A model generated the notes under the pieces. It searched no databases and was not told the origin of the DNA. It was given only the letters and a program-made list of their open reading frames with translations. From NCBI GenBank assembly GCA_007844125.1, contig CM017556.1:67632755-67696754 (forward strand): a DNA stretch of 64,000 nucleotides. The letters run 5' to 3'. The translations under genes and the position numbers were made by a program. Shown here piece after piece: positions 11,395 through 45,574 of this stretch (the first letter of the stretch is position 1; each line of letters starts with the position of its first letter). The DNA comes from Sinonovacula constricta. Taxonomy: Eukaryota; Mollusca; Bivalvia; Cardiida; Solecurtidae.

Positions 11395-13065
11395 AATAAA
11401 ATAAAATAAATAAATAATAGCACAACCAGGGGAAATTGATTCTACCCCGATTATTGAAGACCCATAACATATTATTGTCCTCTTGATAATAGAGTCAGTA
11501 AGTTCAACATCCTGCTTTACCCAGTTCTGTGTAGGGTTAGATCGAGATGTATAGCAAAGTGAATCAAAGTTAACTACTTGTGAAAAGGCTAAAATACATA
11601 AACTACAATACATCGGAAAACTATAAGTATAAATACTTATCAGTATATATTAAGAAAGGAAAATAGTAGAAAAGACTGGACTCAACGATAAAATTATTCA
11701 AAAATAGATTGAACCAGGTAGAGGAAAGGAATGATTGTTCTCCGGTACATAAGTGTTAACATGTTAATCACTTTCTGTAGAGCTGGTCCTCGCCACGACG
11801 ACACCAGAAGGACCACGGTACCGAACGTTTAGTGAGGACAGCCGCAACATGCCGTGGCTGGTTGGCAGTCTTATCGTGCTAGTGGCTATTATCGGGATGG
11901 GCGTCTGGGCGGCGTGTACGTGCAATGGCGAGAACAGCATTGCAGCCACCTTAAAGACATGGTAACAATTATACCTTACATACAACAACCTTATATACAA
12001 CAACTTAAAATAATATAATCATCGACGTTGTCCTATAAACATATAAGCGCACACACACATATACAGATACATCATTGTATTGCATCAATGTTATATGCAC
12101 GGGAATTAAGAGTGTAACTATGCACACACATGAACAGTTAATAACATAAAACGACAAAATCGGCTGTTTTGTAATACCAACGCTTTTACCTTTCCTTTCT
12201 GCCTATTAAAACTTGATATTTTGCTTCTAAGACCTTAATGGCTGCTTCTTGGTGCAAACCTAAAGGAATATTGCATGGCCATAATCGAATATAATTGTTG
12301 CTTCTTTATCTGTTTTATTAAAAGGTATACCTGTGTCGTATACTGTTAATTGAAGGGACTTTATAGAGTGAGTACAGAAATTGACCTTTTAACTTTCAGT
12401 CGCCGTCGTCACCTCCGACCTAAACTCTGGCGACAGCTGCCTGGCACAAAGTCCGAACCGTCCACAAGCAAATGCCTTACTCCAGTCGAAGTATCTCTAA
12501 TGCCATCATCACTGCTCATGAATATGACAAGTATGTTCCTTAATAGTTTTGCATACATTAAATGACGATTTTCCCAATGTTTCCTAAATTGCTAGTTCCA
12601 TAACTTCTTTATACTATCATGTATATTTACTGATTAACCATGTAAATGTAACTGTATTAAACTTAGACCCAATAACAATGTTGACAATACATTATTTATA
12701 AAAGTAACAATTTTCTTTATTTTGTTACATTAATGACACCTGTTGACGACATACTTCTCATCGCAGTTCGTCATCACCCGCCGCCGAAGCGATCCCAAAG
12801 ATGGCGCAGTGGTGATGAAGGAGCACCCGCTGGTGCAAATGACGTGACTTGGAATTCCAACAGCAAAGTCAAACGACATGGCATACAAGATGACAAACAA
12901 AACGACACAGCAAACAACAAACGCGATGACATACAGGTCGACGCACTAGACGACGCTCGAAACGACTCCCATGACGACATGCGTAACGACACGCCATTCA
13001 GTGCCGTTCAGGAGCGGGGCGAGTATGACGACGAATACAGTCACTCTCAAACAACATCACTGTAA
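5194..13065 (+). CDS. Gene A: cadherin-repeat single-pass membrane protein, 5'-incomplete
   Basis: Eight GT-AG exons (5194-5379, 7040-7245, 7658-7805, 10379-10471, 10869-11183, 11781-11961, 12400-12530, 12767-13065) join in frame to 1,559 nt, giving 518 residues and a TAA stop. They encode three cadherin-type repeats with Ca-binding style motifs (SADQDTS, DINDP, DINETP, YDDD). A transmembrane helix follows at about residues 340-362, then a cytoplasmic tail of about 155 residues that is basic first and Asn/Asp-rich at the end. The N-terminal half (signal peptide and further repeats, by comparison with gene B) lies left of the window or beyond the inserted transposon. It is closely similar to gene C exon by exon and more distant from gene B. 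A cell-surface adhesion or recognition role is inferred from domains. It is convergent with gene B. Confidence 0.88.
5380..7039 (+). other. Gene A intron with a degraded repeat fragment (about 5527-6250)
   Basis: The middle of this intron is richer in CG and TCGGAT-type motifs. It shares GAGGACGGAATTACC (5974-5988) with the TTAA-flanked element at 14042-14056. It has an open frame of 143 codons but no recognisable protein. The rest is AT-rich with no features seen. Confidence 0.4.
7040..7245 (+). CDS. Gene A exon: second half of cadherin repeat and next linker
   Basis: Acceptor CTGTTTCAG, donor GTAAGTG, phase 1 to 0, 206 nt. It encodes TGEIKTGMTVLNYETLLA..., FTLNISVTDG and the linker DVTDINETPTFSQTSYSL. 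It is six nt longer than the equivalent exons in B and C (200 nt). Confidence 0.9.
7658..7805 (+). CDS. Gene A exon: cadherin repeat, AGTVIG...DPDTGDS
   Basis: Acceptor CTGGCTGCAG, donor GTAAGCC, phase 0 to 1, 148 nt (same length in B and C). It encodes VVDPDTGDSKMYDM, CGNGYFYM and SSNGQVEIQADYD. Confidence 0.9.
9691..9773. repeat. (CA)n / (CGCA)n microsatellite
   Basis: Alternating CA dinucleotides run into ACGC tetranucleotides. The open frames over it are artefacts. Confidence 0.9.
9831..10030 (+). repeat. Dispersed repeat R1, copy 1
   Basis: It shares long near-identity with the reverse complement of 45575-45815. Hallmarks in order: CCTTCAG, GGAGCGCTCC, AAACCAGGTTTA, CAGTCGG/GCCGACTG, GTTCCAAGGCGGTA, then CTTTTTGTGTGT, CTCTGTGTTTTGTCAC and TTTGTCTAT-like tail. 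The family was not recognised by name. Confidence 0.75.
10379..10471 (+). CDS. Gene A exon: end of a cadherin repeat (VTCSVSVYDSQGLND)
   Basis: Acceptor TACTTTCTAG, donor GTAAGTC, phase 1-1, 93 nt against 90 nt in B and C. It encodes NVTCSVSVYDSQGLNDQALL, the final strands of the repeat. Confidence 0.88.
10869..11183 (+). CDS. Gene A exon: membrane-proximal cadherin repeat
   Basis: Acceptor CTGTCTATAG, donor GTAGGTG, phase 1-1, 315 nt in all three paralogues. The whole repeat is in one exon: DNQNDYVPKF start, AVGTSVGQVTAYDDD, ALNQTHLGDKYF and the VYDGGSLSDAAPITIFIS end. Confidence 0.92.
11245..11416. repeat. (AAAT)n / (AAAAT)n microsatellite in gene A intron
   Basis: AAAT tetranucleotide runs with AAAAT interruptions over about 170 bp. 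The Tyr/Leu/Phe-rich minus-strand frames over it are low-complexity artefacts. Confidence 0.9.
11781..11961 (+). CDS. Gene A exon: transmembrane segment
   Basis: Acceptor CTTTCTGTAG, donor GTAACAA, phase 1 to 2, 181 nt in all three paralogues. It encodes a juxtamembrane RYRTFSEDSRNMPW, then a helix WLVGSLIVLVAIIGMGVW, then Cys and GEN on the inner side. Confidence 0.92.
12400..12530 (+). CDS. Gene A exon: basic cytoplasmic segment
   Basis: Acceptor AACTTTCAG, donor GTATGTTC, phase 2 to 1, 131 nt. It encodes CRRRHLRPKLWRQLPGTKSE, conserved in gene C and recognisable in gene B, then a Ser/Pro-rich stretch. Confidence 0.88.
12767..13065 (+). CDS. Gene A last exon: cytoplasmic tail, Asn/Asp-rich
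   Basis: Acceptor CTCATCGCAG, start phase 1, stop TAA 13063-13065. It begins IRHHPPPKRSQRWRSGDEGA, then a low-complexity stretch of repeated ND/DD pairs spaced by about 6-9 residues, and ends SHSQTTSL. Gene C ends similarly (PVQTTTL). Confidence 0.9.
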
Positions 13066-13670
13066 GAGGATGATATCCACAACTACACTTTATAAAAAAC
13101 TGGCGCTATGCTTTTTAAACAAATGTTCTGACGTTTTTGTGTTTAATTCTTAATTGATAATTGGTAACGTCTGGTTGAAGTATTGGTGAATTCTTAAAAG
13201 TTTGTTTGCTCGATAAAAACAACCCTACATGTCACGCTTTAATTTATTTCTAAACGCTTTTTGATATGCACAAACCATCATCATTATAGCACTTGAATAA
13301 ACATTGTACCTTATGACAAATGTCACGTTTGCATCTTTAATACAAACACATGATTGAAAGTAGTAAACTTTTCTCAAGAAAGTTATTTCATTAAAAAAAA
13401 TAAAACTGTAGCAGTGAAAAAAATTTGAGTACATGTATAAATCTGTCCCTTAATATTATTGACGTTATTTTTTAATTAATTGATCTATTGATATATATGA
13501 CATATACCTAACCACAATTATCATTATAGTCCTTGTCCAAACACATTACAAAGCATTTCCATTATTTCACCCAAGGGTATTTATGTACATAAACGTGTCG
13601 ATGAGTTGACTTCCTTGATGGTTTGAAAACCGAACAACAGAGCGACAACATGATATTGACAACCATCGGG
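13066..13670 (+). other. Gene A 3' untranslated region and flank
   Basis: A canonical AATAAA lies at 13296-13301, 231 bp after the stop, and is the best poly(A) signal candidate. Nothing else was recognised up to the TTAA-flanked element. Confidence 0.55.
13296..13301 (+). promoter_or_regulatory. Candidate poly(A) signal of gene A
   Basis: AATAAA hexamer downstream of the stop at 13065. It is the first plus-strand match in the flank. Confidence 0.5.
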
Positions 13671-13674
13671 TTAA

Positions 13675-14801
13675 GGTAAGAGGGGCCTAATTAGCCAATG
13701 CTGTCTGAAACGGCGATGTTTGGCGACATCGAGTTCGTAAATGCCCTCGGCAGTATCCGACACGTTCTCCGGAACTAATCGGATTTCATCGTAGCAAACA
13801 TTTTCAATCATTATTTTTTGTGTATCTTGCAAATATTGATAATATTTTTTTCAAACAAGCAATAATTTCAACAAAAAACATCTTATATTTCTTTAAATAA
13901 AAAAATACTTACCAAAAAAATTGGGATCCCAAAGCGTGACGTTATATTTTCGGAAAATACCAAAATGGCTGACAGAGACAGCAGAGCAATCGTACCTACT
14001 CGGCGATCTCCGGCAAGCTTCGGATATATTCGGATTATGTAGAGGACGGAATTACCCGAGAAGTTCCGAGTGACAGCAAAGGTCGATATGTGAAACGGAA
14101 AACATTAAAATCAACAATTTAAGTTCTATTGTAAACAGATACACATTCAGAAGTCAGTTTTTATCAGATCTGTAAAAGATCTTTGTGAAACATAAAGGTA
14201 TTGTGCAAAAGTGTGACAGAAAATCTTTTTTTACAGGTTTGTTGTTGTTGTTGTTTTGTTAGGAAAAAACTGGAATATGACAATTTTAAAGCTAATATTT
14301 CAAAAACTAAACGGTGAAAGTCTGTAATTATTTGTTATGTGATTGGTATATGTATATAGCAAATTTTGATATGCATTTTATAAATATACTGGTATAATTA
14401 AAATCTTTAGAAACTCTGAAAGTTTGTGTATGTTTCTGTGTCAAGGAAATTTTCCGAGGGGGTATAGATGCCTTTTTCAGTGTAAAATCATCAAATGTTT
14501 GTACTTGAACAATATAAATGAGTTCTTTTTAATGTTTAGGGTTATGCTTATAAAGTTACACCACTGTTGCTTAAATATATTATAGTTTTGAACCCCCAAA
14601 TTAGACTTTTTAGCAATAACCACTTGTAAAAAATGGTCCTGGGACAAGGCGAGGGGGTCACCCTATTCAAATGTGATTTTTTTCCAAAACATGACGGTGA
14701 AATTCTTTCATATTTCATTTTTATATCTGATATATGATATTTATCACTATGGACATGCTAAGTTAAGGATTCTTAATAGCTTCTTTTAGGCCCCTCTTAC
14801 C
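13675..14801. mobile_element. TTAA-flanked non-autonomous element (piggyBac-type signature)
   Basis: TTAA (13671-13674) is followed by GGTAAGAGGGGCCTA. The other end is TAGGCCCCTCTTACC followed by TTAA (14802-14805). That gives a perfect 15-bp inverted repeat with an intact TTAA duplication. The 1.13-kb body has no transposase frame, so it depends on an enzyme elsewhere. TTAA duplication is the piggyBac signature; the family assignment is otherwise inference. Confidence 0.8.
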
Positions 14802-14805
14802 TTAA

Positions 14806-15147
14806 AATCTGAATCGAGAGAAACAAAGTGACATATATTTATGTTTAAAGTTTTAACAATAACTTATTTATGGTAGGTTTTATTTAGAAATCTTATTCTT
14901 AAATGTTTTGTTTCTAGGCAGATATTTGTTTTATAAAACTCTCAACATTTATGATAACTGTACTCACAATAATGTATGAATGAGTGTGAGTAAACCTGAG
15001 AGGGGACAAGTTTTCTCTTAATAATATTTCGAAACATAGAACCATATGTTCTAAAGACATTGAATATTCTTCTTAGTTACTTGCCGAGTTGAGTCTGATC
15101 TTGAGAAAATAAACATAACTTTGATAAGTTAGATAATTTAAAAAAAA
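14806..15147. other. Intergenic, nothing recognised
   Basis: AT-rich sequence between the TTAA element and the hairpin. Confidence 0.4.
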
Positions 15148-15261
15148 ACACAGGGGCTTTGAGCATAAGTGTCCTTCAAGTCTTGTACGGGAATGAAATA
15201 TATACGTATATTTTATTCTCGTACAAGACTTGAACGACACTTATGCTCCGAGTCCCTGTGT
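15148..15261. repeat. 114-bp near-perfect palindrome (hairpin)
   Basis: ACACAGGGGCTTTGAGCATA... is mirrored by ...TATGCTCCGAGTCCCTGTGT. Arms of about 50 bp differ at only a few positions, including GTCCTTCAAGTCTTGTACG against CGTACAAGACTTGAACGAC. It is bordered by A-runs. It could be a fold-back MITE, or a hairpin RNA if transcribed. Confidence 0.85.
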
Positions 15262-17819
15262 AAAAAAGTGCATCTTACATAACTTTTCACTACACTTTCT
15301 TACTGAGCCACACGTTTTTGCATATAATTAAACTGAGAGACATGACTCTTAGGTTGTGACACAGGTGATTACAATAAATAATTCCTCGGATATACATGTA
15401 TCTGATTGAAGACATTGACATAGCATTTTCCTGGCTAAAGCAAGTGGAAACTCGAGACAGTCTGTCATTCATTCTCTAAAGATATTTATAAATTTATCTA
15501 CATTGTAATAATGCCCTCTATATACAAATATCATCCTTACTAGGGCGTTGTGATATGCACTCTGATTTTTTTTCTCTCATTTAAACGGTATTTTGGCTTG
15601 CCTTAGGTTCAAGAAAAGTCATTGATGTGAATCATCAAAGGCGACGCAAAATCTGGAACGGGTATACAGGTTAAAGTAATATGGGACCAAGTAAGAAAAC
15701 ATATTTGAAAAGTTATGGTTTTTATTTGATCGTTTTCAGTAACCATTTATCACAAGAAAAAAACATAAATATAATGTATAATCCCGAGACCATAGAAAGT
15801 TTAAAACAAAAACATATGTAAAGAAAAAATCGACACCATTTATTAGATTTTTCAAGATGTTATATGAAATGTAGAAGATAAAAAAGTCAAAATTATTAAA
15901 ATTAACTATAAAACTAAAGTGTATAAGCAGAAAACGTATGTGTGCAATAACCTTACATTACATAAATCATTATTGTTCAGATAGTATTTTGCAGGAACAT
16001 AGTATTTTGTTTTCTTTTTCAGTATCTTATTGTTTATTATCAAAGATGTTTTGCATGGAAGCATTTTTGTATCTGCCTTATATACACAAAGAAAGTTTAG
16101 TGTTTTCTAAAATTAACACACTTCCAGCATTTTAAAATGAAATAGATGAGGACAAGACCTGAGAGAAACAGTAAACAGAACGACCTGGCATGTCATTGAT
16201 CCCGATGAAAATAATGTTGTTACAAAGCAAAGTTATTATGTTACTTTGTGATAATGTGATTAATAATTACACATTAAACTGACGTTACAAATATAACAAA
16301 AGTTGCTGTCGAGTAAAAGATAGTATGCCATTTAATATAAGACCCAAAAACTACACAATATCAAATGACTTATTATGAAAAGCAAACTTTCAATATTATC
16401 AAAGATGGGAACTGCTATTTAGTACAGCTGAGTGTGAGGAAATGGTCACGGAAATAATAACTAGTCTGAACATATTCTTTTTTTTTAAAATTCATTCAAA
16501 GTAAAAAATTGTGCAAGGACTAATATCTAATATCGGGTCGAGTACATAACGTTAACCTTTCGACGAAGAATACTTCAAGCATATTTTAAGTGCTTTTTTC
16601 GTGTGTTGGGCGTTTATAAATTACCATCCAAATCGAATAACATCTGTTTGAAAACTTTACGGTTCTAGGGTTTGAATTGTGAACTCCCCAATCCCAGTTT
16701 CATAACCTTAACCTCTTTCCCAATAACACCTTAAGCATATTGCAAGCTTTGTTTGGCTAAGGCCTCTTTCGTTACTAAAAGATATATCACTTTGTTAACA
16801 TCGAAGGACATACCGAGCATTCCTAGCTACTTACATAAGTATATTTAATATGTAAGGGCATACCATGAAACCATTTGCACTTTACGTTCAAACTTTACAC
16901 ATTTTATTAACAAAAAGAAATAAACTCTCATTTTCTGTCATGTTTGTGCAAAAGTTACAGGGACACAAAAATAAATATATAAATAGATAATAAAAAAGAA
17001 CGCCGTTTACCGAATTAGGCCCCGTATTTTATCAAAGTTAGGAAAGTCCACAGACCACACTTTCCCCATTGCAAATTTCAGTGAGCATTCCATATATATG
17101 CCTCGCGCTCCAGCTGATGCAGCTAATGCTAGACAGCTGAATCTTACAAGGCCAATGCATTCAGAATTAATGTTAAATATCTAAAGAAAAGACGTGTAAT
17201 TTTAATGTCTCATGCTGATAGTCTGTTTGCTAAAACCTAAATGGAATAGTATGTAACTTGACGTCTGTTGTAAGCTTTACTAGCGACAAACAATAAAACT
17301 CAAAGTAAAGTGAGTTGGTTGTAGACGATAACAAGATTGCATTCGGTTTAAGGAGATTTATAAGTAAAACGTTTGAGCAAAATCATTAATAAGAAACAAA
17401 GTATCAAATAATACATATAAAAATAAATTTCATTAAATTTGTTTGGCAAACGCAATTATATGTAAGATACTGTATAATATCCTTTCTTTACAGTGAATAT
17501 ACCCTATTGTTTGAACTACGGCGGGTAGTATAAGATATTGCATTTCCTGCCTTATGTATACATTCAAAACTAAGTACGGTACGTCACGATTCGTATCTTT
17601 CGGTCGCACTTGAGTCTTTGTGTGTGCGCGCGCATGGCTGTGTGTGTGCGTGTAGTGTGCATGCATGTGTGCGTAAGTGTGTTTATGTGTCATTTTAGGT
17701 TCTCAGTATTGAAAGTGTGGCATTCTGAAAAAAACACAACAAAAACAGATTGATCATATTATGTGAGGATAACTTGTGTCCATTCTGTTTCCCAGTGTAA
17801 GAGATGCGTTGTTTTCATG
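15262..17819. other. Intergenic between convergent genes A and B
   Basis: 2.6 kb of AT-rich sequence. No exon or repeat was recognised apart from short TG-rich runs near 17620-17690. The right end should include the gene B 3' untranslated region. Confidence 0.4.
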
Positions 17820-41030
<23,211 letters not shown>

Positions 41031-41465
41031 TTTTAAGTTTTTCAACTCTCAACAAGGTGCAGTTACGGAATCGGTCTTTTATTTGAGCTCTAAACTAAAC
41101 TGTAATGGTAAGTCACATGACGTTGTTTATTTGGAACATTTCCATACATCAGTATCAGTCCATCATTTCATTACGTGTATCACTCTGGCAATGTTGTTAT
41201 TGAATGGATCGCTTGACTTGACATGTACTTAACCGATTAAATTTTCTTTTACGGGTTTTGCATATATTACTTCTAATTGAAAAACGATTCCTTCAATAAA
41301 GATTAACTATAAAAGCCGATATACATCTAATTACATGTGACCAAATGAACTAGATCTGTTTGTAAACTGGTATATTTTGTATGAGTTTGTCAGATTTATC
41401 GTTTCACATAAATTATTTCAGTTTCTTGCTGGCGAAGTCTCATTTTGAAATGTAATATAATAAAT
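41031..41465 (-). other. Gene B 5' flank
   Basis: It holds the 5' untranslated region and probably promoter of gene B, squeezed between the start codon and a LINE 3' end. A minus-strand ACCATTACAG near 41105 could be an acceptor of a leader intron. No TATA box was assigned. Confidence 0.45.
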
Positions 41466-44400
41466 TCAATTCAATTTCAATTCAAACTTTTATTGACATA
41501 ACCATTTTGGCTATTGCCAAGTACAAACGATATACAAAAGTTGGAGAAGATGGCATATATAATACAGTACAAAATGACCAAGTATTTATTGAAAAGCATG
41601 ATTAAAGAGAATATGAATATTCATTTATGTTATACCTGTATTATTTCTACAAGCAATTCAAATGTTTCATGAGTGTATTATAAGTAAATACATCTTTAAG
41701 CAGTTATGCGCCATTTGCTACAAGCGGGTACAATAGGGTATGTACAGTAGGGTATGTTTATATACTATTTTTATAAGAGAAATTTTCAGAAAAGTTAAAT
41801 AGTTATGTTTATATAACAATTTACTAAAACTGTAACATACCATTGTTTCACTATTTTGGAATAAGGTAAGTACAATTGTGTATGTGTATATGCCTTTTAT
41901 AAGAGATGTTTACAGAAAAATTAAGAGGTACGTTTCTATAACAATTTACTAAAACTTTAAAAATACACAATTTTTTTTATGTGTGTGTGTTTTTTTTTAT
42001 ATATCTTGTTTTGAATTAATTGCTCCATGAAAATATTTTGATAATAAACACATAAAATACAGTCAGGTACTACAAAAATAGTGTCTATACATGTGTGTTA
42101 AACGTAAAATCATTTCTAGTTACCATAGCCTTGTTTATATATTTCGACAATCTTATGATAAGGTTAGTGTTATGAGTGCTCATTAATTGAACAAACTTAT
42201 TTATTGTGGGCCATCTTAGATAGACTCTGGGTAAATATTGTTTTCTCACTTCAGAGTAAAAAGGACAAACTAAAAGAAAATGGTATTCATTCTCAATAAC
42301 ATTCATACTGCAGTAAGTACAAAGCCTGTTTTCTCTTGAAACATGTGTGTACCTCCCTTCTTCAATACTTAGTTTGTGTGCTGAACAATGGAATCTGGTA
42401 AGGTGTATTCTGATTGAGTCATTTTTAACAATATCAAGAAATTTTTCGAAATAAAATAAAGTTTTAAACAAGTCTCGAGTTTAGACGACGAGCTTACATC
42501 CGAATACCATTTTTGTATATAGTTATCTTTTATTCGTCGTATAATCATGTTTATATCACATTTAGATACAGTTTCTTTATAGAATATATATGCAAAGCCC
42601 AAGTCTTGGAGAAGATTTTTTATCTTAGCTTTCCAATTCCGATCGTGACATGATACCACGGAATAGGATGCTGCTGTGAATATTCTACCAGGTAGAGACT
42701 CAGGATTAGACTTTAATTTATACCAATAGTTTATCATTCTTATATTTCTTATGACATACAAGGGAAATCGTCCAGTTTCACCATAGACCGTCACATTTGT
42801 GGTTTTTGGACCAACCCCTAGGATTTGTTTTAAAAATTTAAGATGGACTTTCTCAATATCAGGACTAGTATGGAATCCCCACACTTCACTTCCGTACATC
42901 AATATTGGCAATATCATTGAGTCAAATAATTTGATCTTATCAGATATCTTAAATGACATTTCATCAAATAATCTATTTAAAGAAAAAACAGCTTTCGCTG
43001 CTTGCTTAGATAACTTCTTTTGCGTCTTATAAAAAATCCCATTAGAAGTTAATGTTACTCCTAGATAATTAAAGCTTTCCACAATCTCAACCGATGTATA
43101 ACCATATTTTATGTCCAAAATCTCTGGCCTCTTTTTTTTTTCTTAAACACCATCACTTTTGTTTTATTATAATTTACTGATATTCCCCACTTAGAACAAT
43201 AATCATGAAGTCTATTCAGTAAGGTTTGTAAACCAGAAGCACTATATGAAAACAAAACAGTGTCGTCAGCATATAATAGCAGAAACAGTTTGATTTCATC
43301 TATCACAATGCTGTCTATATTTTCAGAATACAGTTTTTTCATGCATGTCATTTATAAATAATATAAACAATAAAGGCGATAATGTTTCACCTTCTTTCAC
43401 CCCGGTATATGTATCAAAGAACTCCGAATAATTACTTAGTCCACTTAAACAGCTATTATTGTCCAAGTTAATTGTGTCATTAGATTGCATGTTATGTAAA
43501 TTGATCTTTGTTTTAATACATGTCTTAACGTCTTTATATATTGCCATTATCATCCTCGTATATTTAGAGGACACATTATTTTGCAACAATTTAAAAAGCA
43601 TGCCGTTCCTGTACACTAGATCAAATGCCTTTTTGAAATCTACAAAAGCATAATATACGTTTCGTTTTTCTTGATTAAGTACTCTATTAATTAACATGTT
43701 TAAAACAAACATACAATCCACGGTACTTCTTTGTTTTCTGAAACCGAACTGAAAATCGCTCTAAGTCTTATTACTTTCAAGCCAGGTACGAAGTCTATTA
43801 TCAAGCATAAGCGAAAATATTTTAGAAAATGTACTTGTTAAGGTTATACCTCTATAGTTATTTACATCGTTCTTATCTCCTTTCTTAGGAACAGGTACAG
43901 TGCAACCTTTAGACCATGAAGATGGGTATAGACCTTTATCATAAATAAAGTTAAAAATTTTGCACAGAATAGGAGCTAAGATCTCTTTTCCGTCAATAAA
44001 TATCTCGGGGATAAGATTATCAATACCACCGCTTTTGCCCTTGTTGAGATTAGAAATAGCTTTTATAACTTCGTCAATATTAAACTCCTTGTCTAATGTA
44101 TCAATTTTAACATTAGCATCTAGTCTATCGCCCAAATTGTCCTCTACATTTGGATTTTTAAAACTTTCATCACAAGAAAACGCCTCCTTAAAATGTATAT
44201 ACAAATCATCAGCAGAAATATTTGTATCACAAGTGCTGATTTTATTATATCCTTTTAATTCCTTCCAAATTTTTTGGGGGTCAGTCCTTGCATATGTATG
44301 TAATCTATCTCGTTGTAAGAGATTGTATTGCCCTTTTGCTTTTCTCTTTACGAAATTATATTCTTTACGGGCCTCAGTGAAAGATAACCGATCATTTTCA

Positions 44401-44801
44401 CATTTATTTTTTGCAAAGATCCTGCTAGCTTTACGAAACTTCCTCCTTGCCAACTCGCAATCATTATTAAACCAAGGACTTGTGAACTTTCTGGTTGATG
44501 TATGTTTCTTTTTAGAAATTCTGCGAACTAAACCATATACATCAAAAGCACAGCTATATAATTCATTAGAGAAAGAATCTATACCCTGATCAAGACAAAT
44601 ATCAGTAGAGAGTATACTCTCAGCTATACTCTGAAATTTCTCAATATTTATAGACAGCATTTCAGTATAAGATTGTTTATTAGCTGTCTCATTATTCCAT
44701 TGAAGGCTTCTATAGGTAACAGTAACATCCTCTTCATTGCACGTGTTCTGAGTTATCTTATTACAAGTATCAACAAATTCATTGTACTGTTCTGAATTAT
44801 T
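41466..44801 (-). mobile_element. LINE-type retrotransposon, 5'-truncated and inactive
   Basis: The reverse transcriptase coding region runs from about 44801 to 42085, followed by about 600 bp of 3' untranslated region with an internal 85-bp near-duplication (41752-41840 against 41879-41964). The tail is rich in GAATTGAATT at about 41464-41486. The endonuclease part is missing, so the copy is 5'-truncated. Confidence 0.85.
42085..44801 (-). pseudogene. LINE reverse transcriptase (jockey/CR1-like), broken
   Basis: In order: FTSPWFNNDCELARRKFRKA linker; PVPKKGDKNDVNNYRGITL; FVDFKKAFD; GVKEGETLSPLLF; YADDTVLFS catalytic box (near 43260); GVTLTSNG; ILMYGSEVWGF; C-terminal CTYC...EYHFLLVC zinc-ribbon-like end. 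An in-frame TAG lies at 43763-43761. Frame changes occur at the A-run near 43340, the A-run near 43130 and near 42440. So it cannot make a full protein. The clade is inferred from motif style only. Confidence 0.85.
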
Positions 44802-44905
44802 TTATTACAAGTAACACCCCATACAGTGTACGTGTTCTGACTTCTCTTATTACAAGTAACACCCCATACAGTGTACGTGTAACACCCAATACATTGTACT
44901 GTACC
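44722..44905. repeat. 44-45-bp tandem repeat at the LINE 5' edge
   Basis: TTATTACAAGTA(A/T)CA recurs near 44759, 44802 and 44847, and related TGTTCTGA(G/A/C)TT segments recur at the same period. The first unit lies within the LINE open frame, the others beyond its end. Confidence 0.65.
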
Positions 44906-44989
44906 CTGGGTACACCACATATCCTATGTGTTTCAAGTTAACTTATTACCAGTTACGTCCCATACAGTGTACATATCTTATACATGCGC

Positions 44990-45574
44990 AGGTAACAAGA
45001 TGTATCACTTAAGGCGTTTAAAAAACTGTAGACCCTGATCAGACATCTCACAGCGGTTCATTCGTTCTAAGCAGATTTTGAGTCCTTATGTCGAATACGA
45101 CTCGAGCAAGCAAATACAAGTTGTGCAGATCCACATCTGGGAGCTGTCTGATCAGGACTTAAAGGCACATTATTTATTGCAATAGGTATATAAGAAAAGG
45201 TCCTATCAAAACTCTAACAGATATTTAAATTTTATCTACCAGTAGACAAAGGTAAACAAGGTAAATGCAAATGTGAAAAAAAAACACAGAGGCGAGACAT
45301 AACACACATAAAGAAAAACCATCAGTTACCGCCTTAGAATGCATGTATCAAAATCTTTAAATATGCATTATGTCGTAAGCAAATAACTCAGTATAAAAGA
45401 TTAAATAAGGGGCAGTTTAGCAGCTTTTGCTTCAGATCATTGCAGATAGACAGAATCGTATAAGTCAGTAAAGGCGATTTAACACCCTCCTCTCAAGTAC
45501 CGAATTACACTGTGGCTGCTCTGTCATCAAAGGCAGATGATCTTGCTTTATCCACATCAAATCTGAAATAAGTA
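44990..45574. repeat. Intergenic with R1-related segments
   Basis: 45195-45340 carries the R1 distal half (AGGTCCTATCAAAACTC, TTTAAATTTTATCTACCAG, GACATAACACACA, CCATCAGTTACCGCC). 45032-45055 and 45140-45160 form an imperfect inverted pair (CTGATCAG). The remainder is unrecognised. Confidence 0.6.

Noticed and set aside
42799..44589. Plus-strand frames opposite the LINE
   Set aside because: Shadows of the minus-strand reverse transcriptase, which carries the recognisable motifs.
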